From the NCBI RefSeq assembly GCF_017352095.1, contig NZ_CP071463.1, positions 186,001 to 250,000 of the forward strand: a stretch of DNA of 64,000 nt, given 5' to 3'. The DNA is from Natrinema longum. Its GTDB lineage: Archaea > Halobacteriota > Halobacteria > Halobacteriales > Natrialbaceae. Position numbers and translations under genes: made by a program. Under the pieces are notes generated by a model that saw nothing but the letters and a program-made list of their open reading frames with translations, ran no database searches and had not been told where the DNA came from. Shown here piece after piece: positions 56,684-64,000 of this stretch (its first letter is position 1; every line of letters begins with the position of its first letter).

Positions 56684-57151
56684 ATGCGTAATCCGATACA
56701 GCGCGAGACGCGGACGAGCGAGCGCACCCCACTCCGTCAGTCGGAGTCGAACGGCGGATCGGTTGCCGAGAGCGGACCCTTTCGCCTTGCACGCGTCCTG
56801 TTCGGTGCTGTTCTCGCGTTCATGGCGACGGACAACTTCCGAAACCTCGAGGAGCGGATCCAGTACGCCGAGTCGAAGCACGCGCCGGTGCCGTCGCTGT
56901 CGGTCCCGGCGATAAGCGGCGGGCTCCTGTTCGGCAGCGTCGGGATCGTGCTGTGGCGGATGCCCGTCGCGTCTGCCGCTGCAGTGGCGGTCTTCTTCGG
57001 GAGCGTCACGCCGCTGCTACACGACTTCTGGAACGTGGACGATCCCGAGGAGAAGCAACAAGAGCTCATCGAATTTTCCAAAAACGCTGCACTGCTGGGT
57101 GCAGCACTCGCTTTCCTCCAGTTGGGACGGTCGCAGGGCCCCGGGGAGTAG
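56684..57151 (+). CDS. DoxX-family membrane protein
   Basis: A 155-residue protein with four hydrophobic helices, about residues 33-52, 75-95, 100-118 and 130-150. The pattern FMATDNFRNLEERIQYAESKHAPVPSLSV in the first loop and WRMPVASAAAVAVFF.TPLLHDFW resembles the DoxX/DoxD family, linked to terminal oxidases or thiosulfate oxidation. An N-terminal polar extension contains ERTPLRQSESNG. The assignment is from overall pattern only. Confidence 0.7.
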   Translation: MRNPIQRETRTSERTPLRQSESNGGSVAESGPFRLARVLFGAVLAFMATDNFRNLEERIQYAESKHAPVPSLSVPAISGGLLFGSVGIVLWRMPVASAAAVAVFFGSVTPLLHDFWNVDDPEEKQQELIEFSKNAALLGAALAFLQLGRSQGPGE

Positions 57152-57790
57152 TTACCCGAAGTTTTCGATCAGCGCGTCGTCCGGATCGCCGCCGGCATCC
57201 TCGATCGCGTCGGCGACGAACGTGACGAAGTCGTCGAAGCCGAACGCGTACAGTTGTCCCTCCTCGCGGTGGGTTTCGATGGCATCCGCCAACTCGTCGT
57301 TCACGCCGTCGTCGACGAAGACGACCGTCGCGCCCGCGTCCTCGAGGGCCTCGAGACGGTCGGTGTGTGCCGGTTCGTCGGCCTGATAGATCACGACAGC
57401 GTCGTGTCCGGCGTCGTGGGCCGCTTCCGCGACAGCGACCGAGGGGCCGATTCCCGGTCCGCCGGCGAGCGCGACGACGTCGTCCTCGCCCTCGTAGGTG
57501 ATCCGACCGAACGGACCGTCGATGTGGACGGTGTCGCCGCGTTCGAGCGCCGCGAGCCACGGCGAGAGATCGCCGTCAGGATCGACGCCGACGGTGAGTT
57601 CGAACGTTTCGCCCACCGAGGGCGACGAGAGCGTGTAATGTCGGGAGAGTACTTCCTCGTCCGGTTTGGCCCGGAGCAAGACGAACTGTCCCGGCAGGGC
57701 ATCGAACCCGTCGGGCGTCTCGAGTTCGAGCGTGACGGTCTCGGGACCGACTTCGCTGACCGATGCGACGGTGACTGGCGTCCCTTCCAT
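57152..57790 (-). CDS. ferredoxin-reductase-type FAD/NAD(P)-binding oxidoreductase
   Basis: A 212-residue enzyme from ATG 57790. The FAD domain has LSRHYTLSSPSVGETFEL (RxYS/T-type flavin motif) and the pyrophosphate contact. The NAD(P) part begins VALAGGPGIGPSVAVAEAAH and ends with the family's FGFDDFVTFVADAIEDAG helix. It is shorter than classical ferredoxin-NADP reductases and matches the dihydroorotate-dehydrogenase electron-transfer/FRE-type group. It transfers electrons between a nicotinamide nucleotide and an iron-sulfur or other partner. It is divergent from the 2-oxoacid:ferredoxin oxidoreductase genes. Confidence 0.87.
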   Translation of the reverse strand: MEGTPVTVASVSEVGPETVTLELETPDGFDALPGQFVLLRAKPDEEVLSRHYTLSSPSVGETFELTVGVDPDGDLSPWLAALERGDTVHIDGPFGRITYEGEDDVVALAGGPGIGPSVAVAEAAHDAGHDAVVIYQADEPAHTDRLEALEDAGATVVFVDDGVNDELADAIETHREEGQLYAFGFDDFVTFVADAIEDAGGDPDDALIENFG

Positions 57791-58066
57791 GTCGAATCCG
57801 TTCGGTGGCCGGTTGAAAAGACGTTCCGTTCCGTCCGCGGTGTCGTGCCGACAGCGTTCACAGCTCCACCTGACAAAATCTACTGGACTGCGAGCGGACA
57901 CGGTCACGCAGTTGTCCGTTTCTTCCACCGTGTGAATATCTTTTGCAGATTCTATAACGATTAATGAATAGTTACCTTCTCTGCCGAACACATCACCCGC
58001 TGTTGCGGTTGTCCGGCTAGGGTTTCAGAAGCCTTTTCATTTATGGGAGGCAAGGCCCAGCATAAC

Positions 58067-59821
58067 ATGGCTGAGGACCTCAACTGGGCGGTTGGAGGCG
58101 AAGCCGGGGACGGCATCGACTCCACGGGCAAGATCTTCGCTCAGGCACTCGCCCGAGCCGGACGGCACGTATTCACCTCGAAAGACTTCGCGTCACGGAT
58201 CCGCGGGGGGTACACGGCGTACAAGATCCGCACCTCCGTCGAGCAGGTCCAGAGCGTCGTCGACCGACTGGATATTCTGGTCGCGCTCACTCAGCGGACG
58301 ATCGACGAGAACCTCGACGAACTCCACGAGGGAAGCGCCATCATCTACGACGGTGAGCGATCCTGGGAGGCCGAAATCCCCGACGAGATGACCGCAGTCG
58401 ACGTGCCGCTGAAATCGCTGGCCGAGGAGGCCGGCGGCGCGATCATGCGCAACATCGTCGCGCTCGGTGCCGCGTGCGAGATCACCGGCTTCGACGTCGA
58501 ATACCTCGACGAAGCCCTCGAGAAGCGCTTCGGCGGCAAGGGCTCGAAGATCGTCGAGAACAACAAGGCAGCCGCTCGAGCCGGCCAGGAGTACGTTCAG
58601 GAGAACTACGATCTGGATCACCTCGGGTACAACATCGAGACGACCGACAGCGACTACGTCCTCTTGAACGGCAACGAGGCGATCGGCATGGGTGCGATCG
58701 CCGCCGGCTGCCGGTTCTACGCCGGGTATCCGATCACGCCCGCGACCTCGATCATGGAGTACCTGACCGGTCGCATCGAGGAGTACGGCGGCCACGTCGT
58801 GCAGGCCGAAGACGAGTTATCGGCGATCAACATGTCCCTCGGTGCCGCACGGGCCGGTGCTCGATCGATGACCGCGACGTCGGGAGCCGGGATCGACCTC
58901 ATGACCGAAACCTTCGGTCTGGTCGCGACCAGCGAGACGCCACTGGTCATCGCCGACGTTCAGCGCTCGGGTCCCTCGACGGGGATGCCGACGAAACAGG
59001 AACAGGGCGACCTGAATATGGCACTGTACGGCGGCCACGGCGAAGTCCCGCGGTTCGTCGTCGCCCCGACGTCGATCACCGAGTGTTTCTGGAAGACCGT
59101 CGAAGCGTTCAACCTCGCCGAGAAGTACCAGACGCCGGTCTTCCTGGTCTCGGACCTGGCGATGTCGGTCACCGAACAGACGTTCCCGCCCGAGGCCTTC
59201 GACATGGACGAGGTCGAGATCGACCGTGGCAAACTCGTCGACGAGGACGAGGTCGACGAGTGGCTCGACGCACAGGGCCACTTCCGCGCCCACGCCGTCA
59301 CCGACGACGGTGTCAGCCCGCGTGCCATCCCCGGCACGACCGACGCCGCACACATGTCTACCGGCCTCGAGCACGACGAGCTCGGCCGCCGGACGGAAGC
59401 GGAAGACGAACGCGTCCACCAGGTCGACAAGCGCAATCGCAAGGTCGAGACTGCCAGGGACGACGAGGATTGGGACTACCGCGAGTTCGGCGACCCCGAC
59501 GCGGACAACCTCATCATCTCGTGGGGATCCAACGAGGGCGCGCTCGTCGAAGCGCTCGACTACCTCAGAGAGGACGGCATCGACGTCCACGTCATCTCGG
59601 TGCCCTACATCCACCCGCGGCCGGACCTGACCGAGGAGATCGAGGCCGCCGACGAGACGATCGTCGTGGAGTGTAACGCGAACGGGCAGTTCGCCGACGT
59701 GATCGAACACGACGTACTTACCCGCGTGAAGCGCATCAACAAGTACACAGGCGTCCGCTTCAAGGCGGACGAACTCGCGGACGACATTACCGAGAAACTC
59801 TCCGAGGAGGTACCAGCATAA
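58067..59821 (+). CDS. 2-oxoacid:ferredoxin oxidoreductase, alpha subunit
   Basis: A 584-residue subunit containing fused gamma and alpha domains. The gamma part (about 1-190) starts LNWAVGGEAGDGIDSTGKIFAQAL. The pyrimidine-binding alpha part has LLNGNEAIGMGAIAAGCRFYAGYPITPATSIMEYL and MTATSGAGIDLMTE. The enzyme oxidatively decarboxylates 2-oxoacids to acyl-CoA, reducing ferredoxin. Whether it prefers pyruvate or 2-oxoglutarate is unclear. ATG 58067 is about 27 bases after a ttcatttatg TATA, so I prefer it to ATG 58043. The stop overlaps the beta start by one base. Confidence 0.92.
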   Translation: MAEDLNWAVGGEAGDGIDSTGKIFAQALARAGRHVFTSKDFASRIRGGYTAYKIRTSVEQVQSVVDRLDILVALTQRTIDENLDELHEGSAIIYDGERSWEAEIPDEMTAVDVPLKSLAEEAGGAIMRNIVALGAACEITGFDVEYLDEALEKRFGGKGSKIVENNKAAARAGQEYVQENYDLDHLGYNIETTDSDYVLLNGNEAIGMGAIAAGCRFYAGYPITPATSIMEYLTGRIEEYGGHVVQAEDELSAINMSLGAARAGARSMTATSGAGIDLMTETFGLVATSETPLVIADVQRSGPSTGMPTKQEQGDLNMALYGGHGEVPRFVVAPTSITECFWKTVEAFNLAEKYQTPVFLVSDLAMSVTEQTFPPEAFDMDEVEIDRGKLVDEDEVDEWLDAQGHFRAHAVTDDGVSPRAIPGTTDAAHMSTGLEHDELGRRTEAEDERVHQVDKRNRKVETARDDEDWDYREFGDPDADNLIISWGSNEGALVEALDYLREDGIDVHVISVPYIHPRPDLTEEIEAADETIVVECNANGQFADVIEHDVLTRVKRINKYTGVRFKADELADDITEKLSEEVPA

Positions 59822-60684
59822 TGAGCTCCGACGTACGATTCACCGACTTCAAATCCGACAAGCAGCCGACGTGGTGTCCCGGATGCGGCGACTTCGGGAC
59901 GATGAACGGCATGATGAAAGCCCTCGCGAACACCGGCAACGATCCCGACAACACCTTCGTGGTGGCGGGCATCGGCTGTTCCGGCAAGATCGGGACCTAC
60001 ATGCACAGCTACGCCCTGCACGGGGTTCACGGTCGCGCGCTACCGGTCGGGACCGGCGTCAAGATGGCCCGCCCCGACATCGAGGTCATGGTCGCCGGCG
60101 GGGACGGTGACGGCTACTCGATCGGTGCCGGTCACTTCGTCCACGCCGTCCGCCGGAACGTCGACATGACCTACGTCGTCATGGACAACCGCATCTACGG
60201 ACTGACCAAGGGGCAGGCCTCGCCGACCTCGCGGTCGGACTTCGAGACCAGCACGACGCCCGAGGGGCCAAAGCAGCCGCCGGTCAACCCGCTTGCCCTC
60301 GCGCTGGCCTCCGGCGCGAGCTTCATCGCCCAGTCCTTTAGTTCGGACGCGATGCGCCACGCCGAGATCGTCGAGAAGGCCATCGAACACGACGGCTTCG
60401 GCTTCGTCAACGTCTTCAGCCCGTGTGTCACGTTCAACGACGTCGACACCTACGACTACTTCCGCGACAGTCTCGTCGACCTCGAGGAGGAGGGCCACGA
60501 CCCGACCGACTACGAGGCCGCCAAGGAGGTCATCCTCGACAGCGACAAGGAGTATCAGGGCGTCCTGTATCAGGACGAAAACTCCGTGCCGTACCACGAG
60601 CAACACGGCGTCACCGAGGACATGTCCGAGATTCCCGACGGCGCACCCGAGGACGCGATGGACCTCGTCCGCGAGTTCTACTAA
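59821..60684 (+). CDS. 2-oxoacid:ferredoxin oxidoreductase, beta subunit
   Basis: A 287-residue thiamine-diphosphate-binding subunit. WCPGCGDFGTMNG supplies part of the Cys set for the FeS or metal site. The ThDP motif is GDGDGYSIGAGHFVHAVRRN through MDNRIYGLTKGQASPTS. KQPPVNPLALALASGASFIAQSFSSD and the CVTFNDVDTYDYFRDS region complete the family pattern. The second Cys is in CSGKIGT. It is co-translated with the alpha subunit (TAATG). Together they form an (alpha-beta)2-type enzyme of about 100 kDa per half. Confidence 0.93.
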   Translation: MSSDVRFTDFKSDKQPTWCPGCGDFGTMNGMMKALANTGNDPDNTFVVAGIGCSGKIGTYMHSYALHGVHGRALPVGTGVKMARPDIEVMVAGGDGDGYSIGAGHFVHAVRRNVDMTYVVMDNRIYGLTKGQASPTSRSDFETSTTPEGPKQPPVNPLALALASGASFIAQSFSSDAMRHAEIVEKAIEHDGFGFVNVFSPCVTFNDVDTYDYFRDSLVDLEEEGHDPTDYEAAKEVILDSDKEYQGVLYQDENSVPYHEQHGVTEDMSEIPDGAPEDAMDLVREFY

Positions 60685-60837
60685 CGGCCGCCGCCGCGCT
60701 CCGGCAAGTCTTTTCGTGGGCTCGACGACACGCTCGAGGAGCGGCGAGGACGGCTCAGATCAGGATCGTCGCGTGGAAGCGAGTATCGAAACGGTCGAGC
60801 AGAGCGGGGAGCCGACCGTCGACGAACGGAGTGGCAG

Positions 60838-61503
60838 TCAGTTTTCGACCGGATGCTCGGCGGATTCCATCAGCAACTCGACGTTCGCCGACTCTTCGGT
60901 GAGCGTCTCCGGGAAGACTCCGAGCAGGACGAGCAGATCGCTCTCGTGATCGAACGACGTAATTTTGATTTCGACGTCGATCGATTCCCCCTCGAGGTCC
61001 GTTGTGCCGACGAACGTATCGACGTCCCGGCTGTCGTCGAGGATTTCGAGGGAAAACGAGTTCTCGTGTTGGATGTCCCTGACGTCGCCGTGCTCGCCGT
61101 CGACCTCACTCAGAAACTGCTCGAGCAGCTCTTTGTTCGACATCTCGTCGAGCGGGTTGACCGATTGGCCGACGACCTCCATCCCCGGAACCGAGACGGC
61201 CGCGAAGGCACTTCCATCGCGCGTTTGGCCCCCGTAGTCGACCGTCTTCAGGTAGGTCGACGTCCAGATCGACGCCTCGAAGTCGCGTTCGACGCCGCCG
61301 ATTTCCTCCGTTCGCTCGAGCGTTTCCTGGGTGGCCGTCTCTTCGCTGTAGCCGGTGTTCTCGAGGGCTCCGTCGGCCGGCGCGGCCTGGTCGGCATCGA
61401 ACTCGAGGGGCTCGTTCCCGAGGACGAACCCGAGACAGCCGGCGGTCAGTGTGAGCGTCCCGGCTGCGCCCGTGGCGAGCACCGATCGTCGCGAGAGAGT
61501 CAT
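60838..61503 (-). CDS. DUF6517-like Tat lipoprotein
   Basis: A 221-residue lipoprotein starting MTLSRRSVLATGAAGTLTLT, with the lipobox Cys in TAGCLGF. The mature domain is alpha/beta, with ALENTGYSEETATQETLERTEEIGGVERDFEASIWTSTY near the front and VFPETLTEESANVELLMESAEH at the end, the signature I associate with DUF6517. A TATA-like caaatatgg (minus, about 61525-61535) lies about 25 bases before ATG 61503. Role unknown; it is probably a surface-exposed protein. Confidence 0.75.
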   Translation of the reverse strand: MTLSRRSVLATGAAGTLTLTAGCLGFVLGNEPLEFDADQAAPADGALENTGYSEETATQETLERTEEIGGVERDFEASIWTSTYLKTVDYGGQTRDGSAFAAVSVPGMEVVGQSVNPLDEMSNKELLEQFLSEVDGEHGDVRDIQHENSFSLEILDDSRDVDTFVGTTDLEGESIDVEIKITSFDHESDLLVLLGVFPETLTEESANVELLMESAEHPVEN

Positions 61504-61651
61504 TACCCAGGGATTCGAGACGAGCGCCATATTTGTTGTGACTCGGGCAGTCTCACGGCCCGAATCCATCGGCGGTCCTGATCGGTCAGTCACCGAAACG
61601 AGTCTGCCGAACACATCAAGAGTTATCGGGGTCGACCGCCCCCGTTTAGCC

Positions 61652-62773
61652 ATGACTGACTTCGCAACTCGAGTCGAGAACGTGTCGATCAGCGGTATTC
61701 GTGAAGTGTTCGAGGCCGCGGGCGAGGACGCGATCAACCTCGGACTCGGGCAGCCGGACTTCCCGACCCCCGCCCACGCACGTCGCGGGGCGATCGAGGC
61801 GATCGAGGCCGGGCGGGCCGACGCCTACACCTCCAACAAGGGGATCCGCCAGCTCCGAGAGGCGATTTCGGCGAAGTACGATCGGGACTACGGCCTCGAG
61901 ATCGATCCGGGGGACGTCATCGCGACGTCGGGCGGGAGCGAGGCGCTGCATCTCGTGCTCGAGGCCCACGTCGATCCGGGCGACGAAGTGATCTTCCCCG
62001 ACCCCGGCTTCGTCTCCTACGACGCCTTGACCCACATCGCGGACGGCACGCCGAAGCCGGTCGGCCTGCGCGACGATCTGACGCTCGACCCCGCGACGGT
62101 CGAGGACGCGATCACCGACGAGACGGCGGCGTTCGTCGTCAACAGCCCGGCGAACCCGACGGGGGCCGTCCAGAGCGAGGCCGACATGCGCGAGTTCGCC
62201 CGCATCGCCGACGAACACGACGTGCTCTGCATCTCCGACGAAGTCTACGAGCACATCGTCTTCGAGGGCGAGCACCACTCGCCGCTGAAATTCGCGGAGA
62301 CCGACAACGTCGTCGTCGTCAGCGCCTGCTCGAAGACCTACTCGATGACTGGCTGGCGTCTCGGCTGGGTCGTCGCCTCGAACCGCCGCATCGAGCGCAT
62401 GCTGCGGGTCCACCAGTACAGCCAGGCCTGTGCCTCCGCGCCCGCACAGTTCGCCGCCGAGGCCGCCCTGACCGGTCCACAGGAACCGGTCCAAGAGATG
62501 GTCGAAACGTTCGAGGAACGGCGCGACCTCGTCCTCGACGGCCTCACCGACGCCGGCCTCGAGGTACCCACCCCCGAAGGAGCCTTCTACGCGATGCCGA
62601 AGGTGCCCGAGGGCTGGTGTGAGGAAGTACTCGAGCGCGGCGTCGTCGTCGTCCCCGGCGACGCCTTCGGGGCGAACGGCGAGGGATACGCGCGACTGTC
62701 CTACGCGACGGGAACCGAGGAACTGAAAGAAGCGCTCGAGATCATCGACGACGCGACTCGAGCCGTTCGATAG
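61652..62773 (+). CDS. PLP-dependent aminotransferase (class I/II)
   Basis: A 373-residue fold-type I aminotransferase. The N-terminal VSISGIREVFEAAGEDAINLGLGQPDFPTP is followed by YTSNKGIRQLREAIS, then the cofactor residues VNSPANPTGAV (Asn) and ISDEVYEHI (Asp, Tyr). The Schiff-base Lys228 is in SACSKTYSMTGWRLGW, and the C-terminal Arg is in YARLSYATGTEELKEALE. It transfers amino groups between aspartate- or aromatic-type amino acids and 2-oxoglutarate; specificity is not clear. It is monocistronic. Confidence 0.92.
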   Translation: MTDFATRVENVSISGIREVFEAAGEDAINLGLGQPDFPTPAHARRGAIEAIEAGRADAYTSNKGIRQLREAISAKYDRDYGLEIDPGDVIATSGGSEALHLVLEAHVDPGDEVIFPDPGFVSYDALTHIADGTPKPVGLRDDLTLDPATVEDAITDETAAFVVNSPANPTGAVQSEADMREFARIADEHDVLCISDEVYEHIVFEGEHHSPLKFAETDNVVVVSACSKTYSMTGWRLGWVVASNRRIERMLRVHQYSQACASAPAQFAAEAALTGPQEPVQEMVETFEERRDLVLDGLTDAGLEVPTPEGAFYAMPKVPEGWCEEVLERGVVVVPGDAFGANGEGYARLSYATGTEELKEALEIIDDATRAVR

Positions 62774-62908
62774 CGGCTGGACGGCGGATCGCTTCCGACG
62801 CCTGTCCAATCGGGAGCGGGCGGCAGCGTCGCCGGGAGTGCCCTCGACGAGCAGAAGCCCCTTTTCTCGAGTGTTCCTGTCATCCGAACCGTGGTGGACG
62901 GGACGTTC

Positions 62909-64000
62909 TCAGCCCGCCGGTTCGATGTTCTGGTTCACGGCGAAGAAGTTGTCCGGATCGTATTTCGCTTTCACTTCCTGCAACCGCTCGTAGTTGTCGC
63001 CGTAGGTGGCCCGGATTCGATCGTCTCCCTCCTCCATCATGAAGTTGACGTACGAGCCACCGGCCGTGTGCGGGTGAACTGCCTCCCAGTAGTCGCGGAC
63101 CCACTCCGTGATCGATTCAGTGGCTGTCGGGTCCGGGTCGACACCCACGATGACCATCGACCAGGTGGCGTCGCGCATACTCCAGGCCGTCTCGTCTTCG
63201 GCGACGTTGTGAACGGCCCCGTCGATGGGATAGAGGTGCATCGACGACTTCGTGGTCGGTACCTCGCTAAACCGCCGGTGTTCGGCGATGGCGTCGTCGG
63301 TCAGTTCGTGCACGAAGTCCCCCTTCCAGTAGTGGTGGTCACCCGGCGGGTACAGATCGTCGAACATGGTCTGGAGCGCCGGATAGGGCATCGGCCCGAT
63401 GTGCTCGAAGAGCGGTTCGGCGACCTCACGGGCCGGTTGGATCACGTCTTCCACCGCATCCGCTGGCCCGAGATAACACCACATGACTCCACAGACGCTC
63501 TCGCCGTGGAGTTCCGACGGGAAGGGATCACCCGGTACCTCGGCAGTCATATAGAAAGCGTAGACGTCTTCCGGTGCCTCCGGCAGCCACTCCCGATACC
63601 AGCGCATCGTGGACTCGAGTTCCTCGATCGGCCAGAATAGCGGTCCGGCGATAACCGTCTCGACTGGATGCAACTGGAACTCGAAGGAAGTGACCACGCC
63701 GAAGTTGCCGCCCCCGCCGCGCAGCGCCCAGAAGAGGTCCTCGTTTTCGTCCGCGCTCGCATGGACCAGTCGGCCGTCTGCCAGCACGACGTCCGCACTC
63801 ACCAGATTGTCGATCGTCAGGCCGTACGTGCGGCTCAAATAGCCGTGCCCACCGCCGAGGGTCAGGCCGCCGACGCCGGTCGTAGAGATGACTCCACTGA
63901 CCGTTGCCAGTCCAAACGCGTGGGTCGCATGATCCACGTCCCCCCAGGTACAGCCGGGTTCGACGTGGACAGTCTTCGCCGCCGGATCAACGCGGATGCC
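62909..64000 (-). CDS. FAD-linked oxidase with BBE domain, 5' end missing
   Basis: The open frame continues through the right edge (GGC ATC CGC... at 64000), so the N-terminus is outside. Visible parts: the second half of the PCMH/VAO-type FAD domain (GCTWGDVDHATHAF, GVISTTGVGGLTLGGGHGYLSR, DENEDLFWALRGGGGNFGVVTSFEF) and the substrate domain. The end has the BBE segment YWEAVHPHTAGGSYVNFMMEEGDDRIRATYGDNYERLQEVKAKYDPDNFF. It oxidises sugars, alkaloid-like or aromatic substrates; the substrate here is unknown. About 364 codons are present. Confidence 0.88.
   Translation of the reverse strand, partial: GIRVDPAAKTVHVEPGCTWGDVDHATHAFGLATVSGVISTTGVGGLTLGGGHGYLSRTYGLTIDNLVSADVVLADGRLVHASADENEDLFWALRGGGGNFGVVTSFEFQLHPVETVIAGPLFWPIEELESTMRWYREWLPEAPEDVYAFYMTAEVPGDPFPSELHGESVCGVMWCYLGPADAVEDVIQPAREVAEPLFEHIGPMPYPALQTMFDDLYPPGDHHYWKGDFVHELTDDAIAEHRRFSEVPTTKSSMHLYPIDGAVHNVAEDETAWSMRDATWSMVIVGVDPDPTATESITEWVRDYWEAVHPHTAGGSYVNFMMEEGDDRIRATYGDNYERLQEVKAKYDPDNFFAVNQNIEPAG

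Overview
The window comes from the chromosome of an extremely halophilic archaeon (class Halobacteria; Natrialbales-like by overall feel, which is inference). The evidence is an rRNA operon ordered 16S, tRNA-Ala(TGC), 23S, 5S, very acidic proteins, high GC, many Tat signals with lipoboxes, and TATA boxes about 25 bases upstream of start codons, which is typical of leaderless archaeal mRNAs.

Layout. 1-6.6 kb: an ABC-2 exporter pair, followed by a decayed locus. That locus holds an HxlR/ArsR-like regulator broken by two frame disruptions, an NAD(P)-binding gene with its middle deleted, a DUF6069-like membrane protein, an NmrA-like protein, a DUF457-like membrane protein and a beta-propeller lipoprotein with a one-base frameshift. 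6.9-12.5 kb: the rRNA operon with tandem promoters, processing helices and a terminator. 12.8-18 kb: a heme-copper terminal oxidase cluster (subunits II, I and III plus two small proteins). 18.2-28.9 kb: a geranylgeranyl reductase, tRNA-Glu with a duplicated 3' end, a methyltransferase, a serine hydrolase with membrane partner, an Lrp regulator, an SDR, an FMN-dependent hydroxy-acid oxidase with a HAD protein, and an APH-like kinase. 29-31.3 kb: an acetyl-CoA synthetase. 31.4-38.8 kb: dnaK and dnaJ, separated by a composite-transposon-like insertion. 38.9-50.8 kb: housekeeping enzymes, including a Rieske-tailed oxidoreductase, an MFS transporter, an aldehyde:ferredoxin oxidoreductase next to a SAMP/MoaD-like protein, an M48 protease with altered C-terminus and a GNAT. 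50.9-64 kb: methylmalonyl-CoA mutase large subunit and epimerase flanking a cupredoxin-PQQ sugar dehydrogenase, a lipoprotein, a DoxX-like protein, a ferredoxin reductase, a 2-oxoacid:ferredoxin oxidoreductase (alpha and beta), a DUF6517-like lipoprotein, an aminotransferase and the 3' part of a BBE-type FAD oxidase.

The most interesting region is about 33.79-37.12 kb. A damaged IS copy and a C-terminal transposase fragment lie in opposite orientations with matching outer ends. They bracket AT-richer cargo: a Tat-exported protein with a hydrophobic helical segment and a Cys-containing tail (a candidate archaeocin), and a multi-pass membrane protein with a PH-like C-terminus (possible immunity partner). 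The insertion appears to split a small lipoprotein gene, whose two halves remain on either side. Functional assignment of the cargo is inference.

Metabolically the window favours aerobic respiration (oxidase), ferredoxin-linked oxidation of 2-oxoacids and aldehydes, acetate activation and the methylmalonyl-CoA route.
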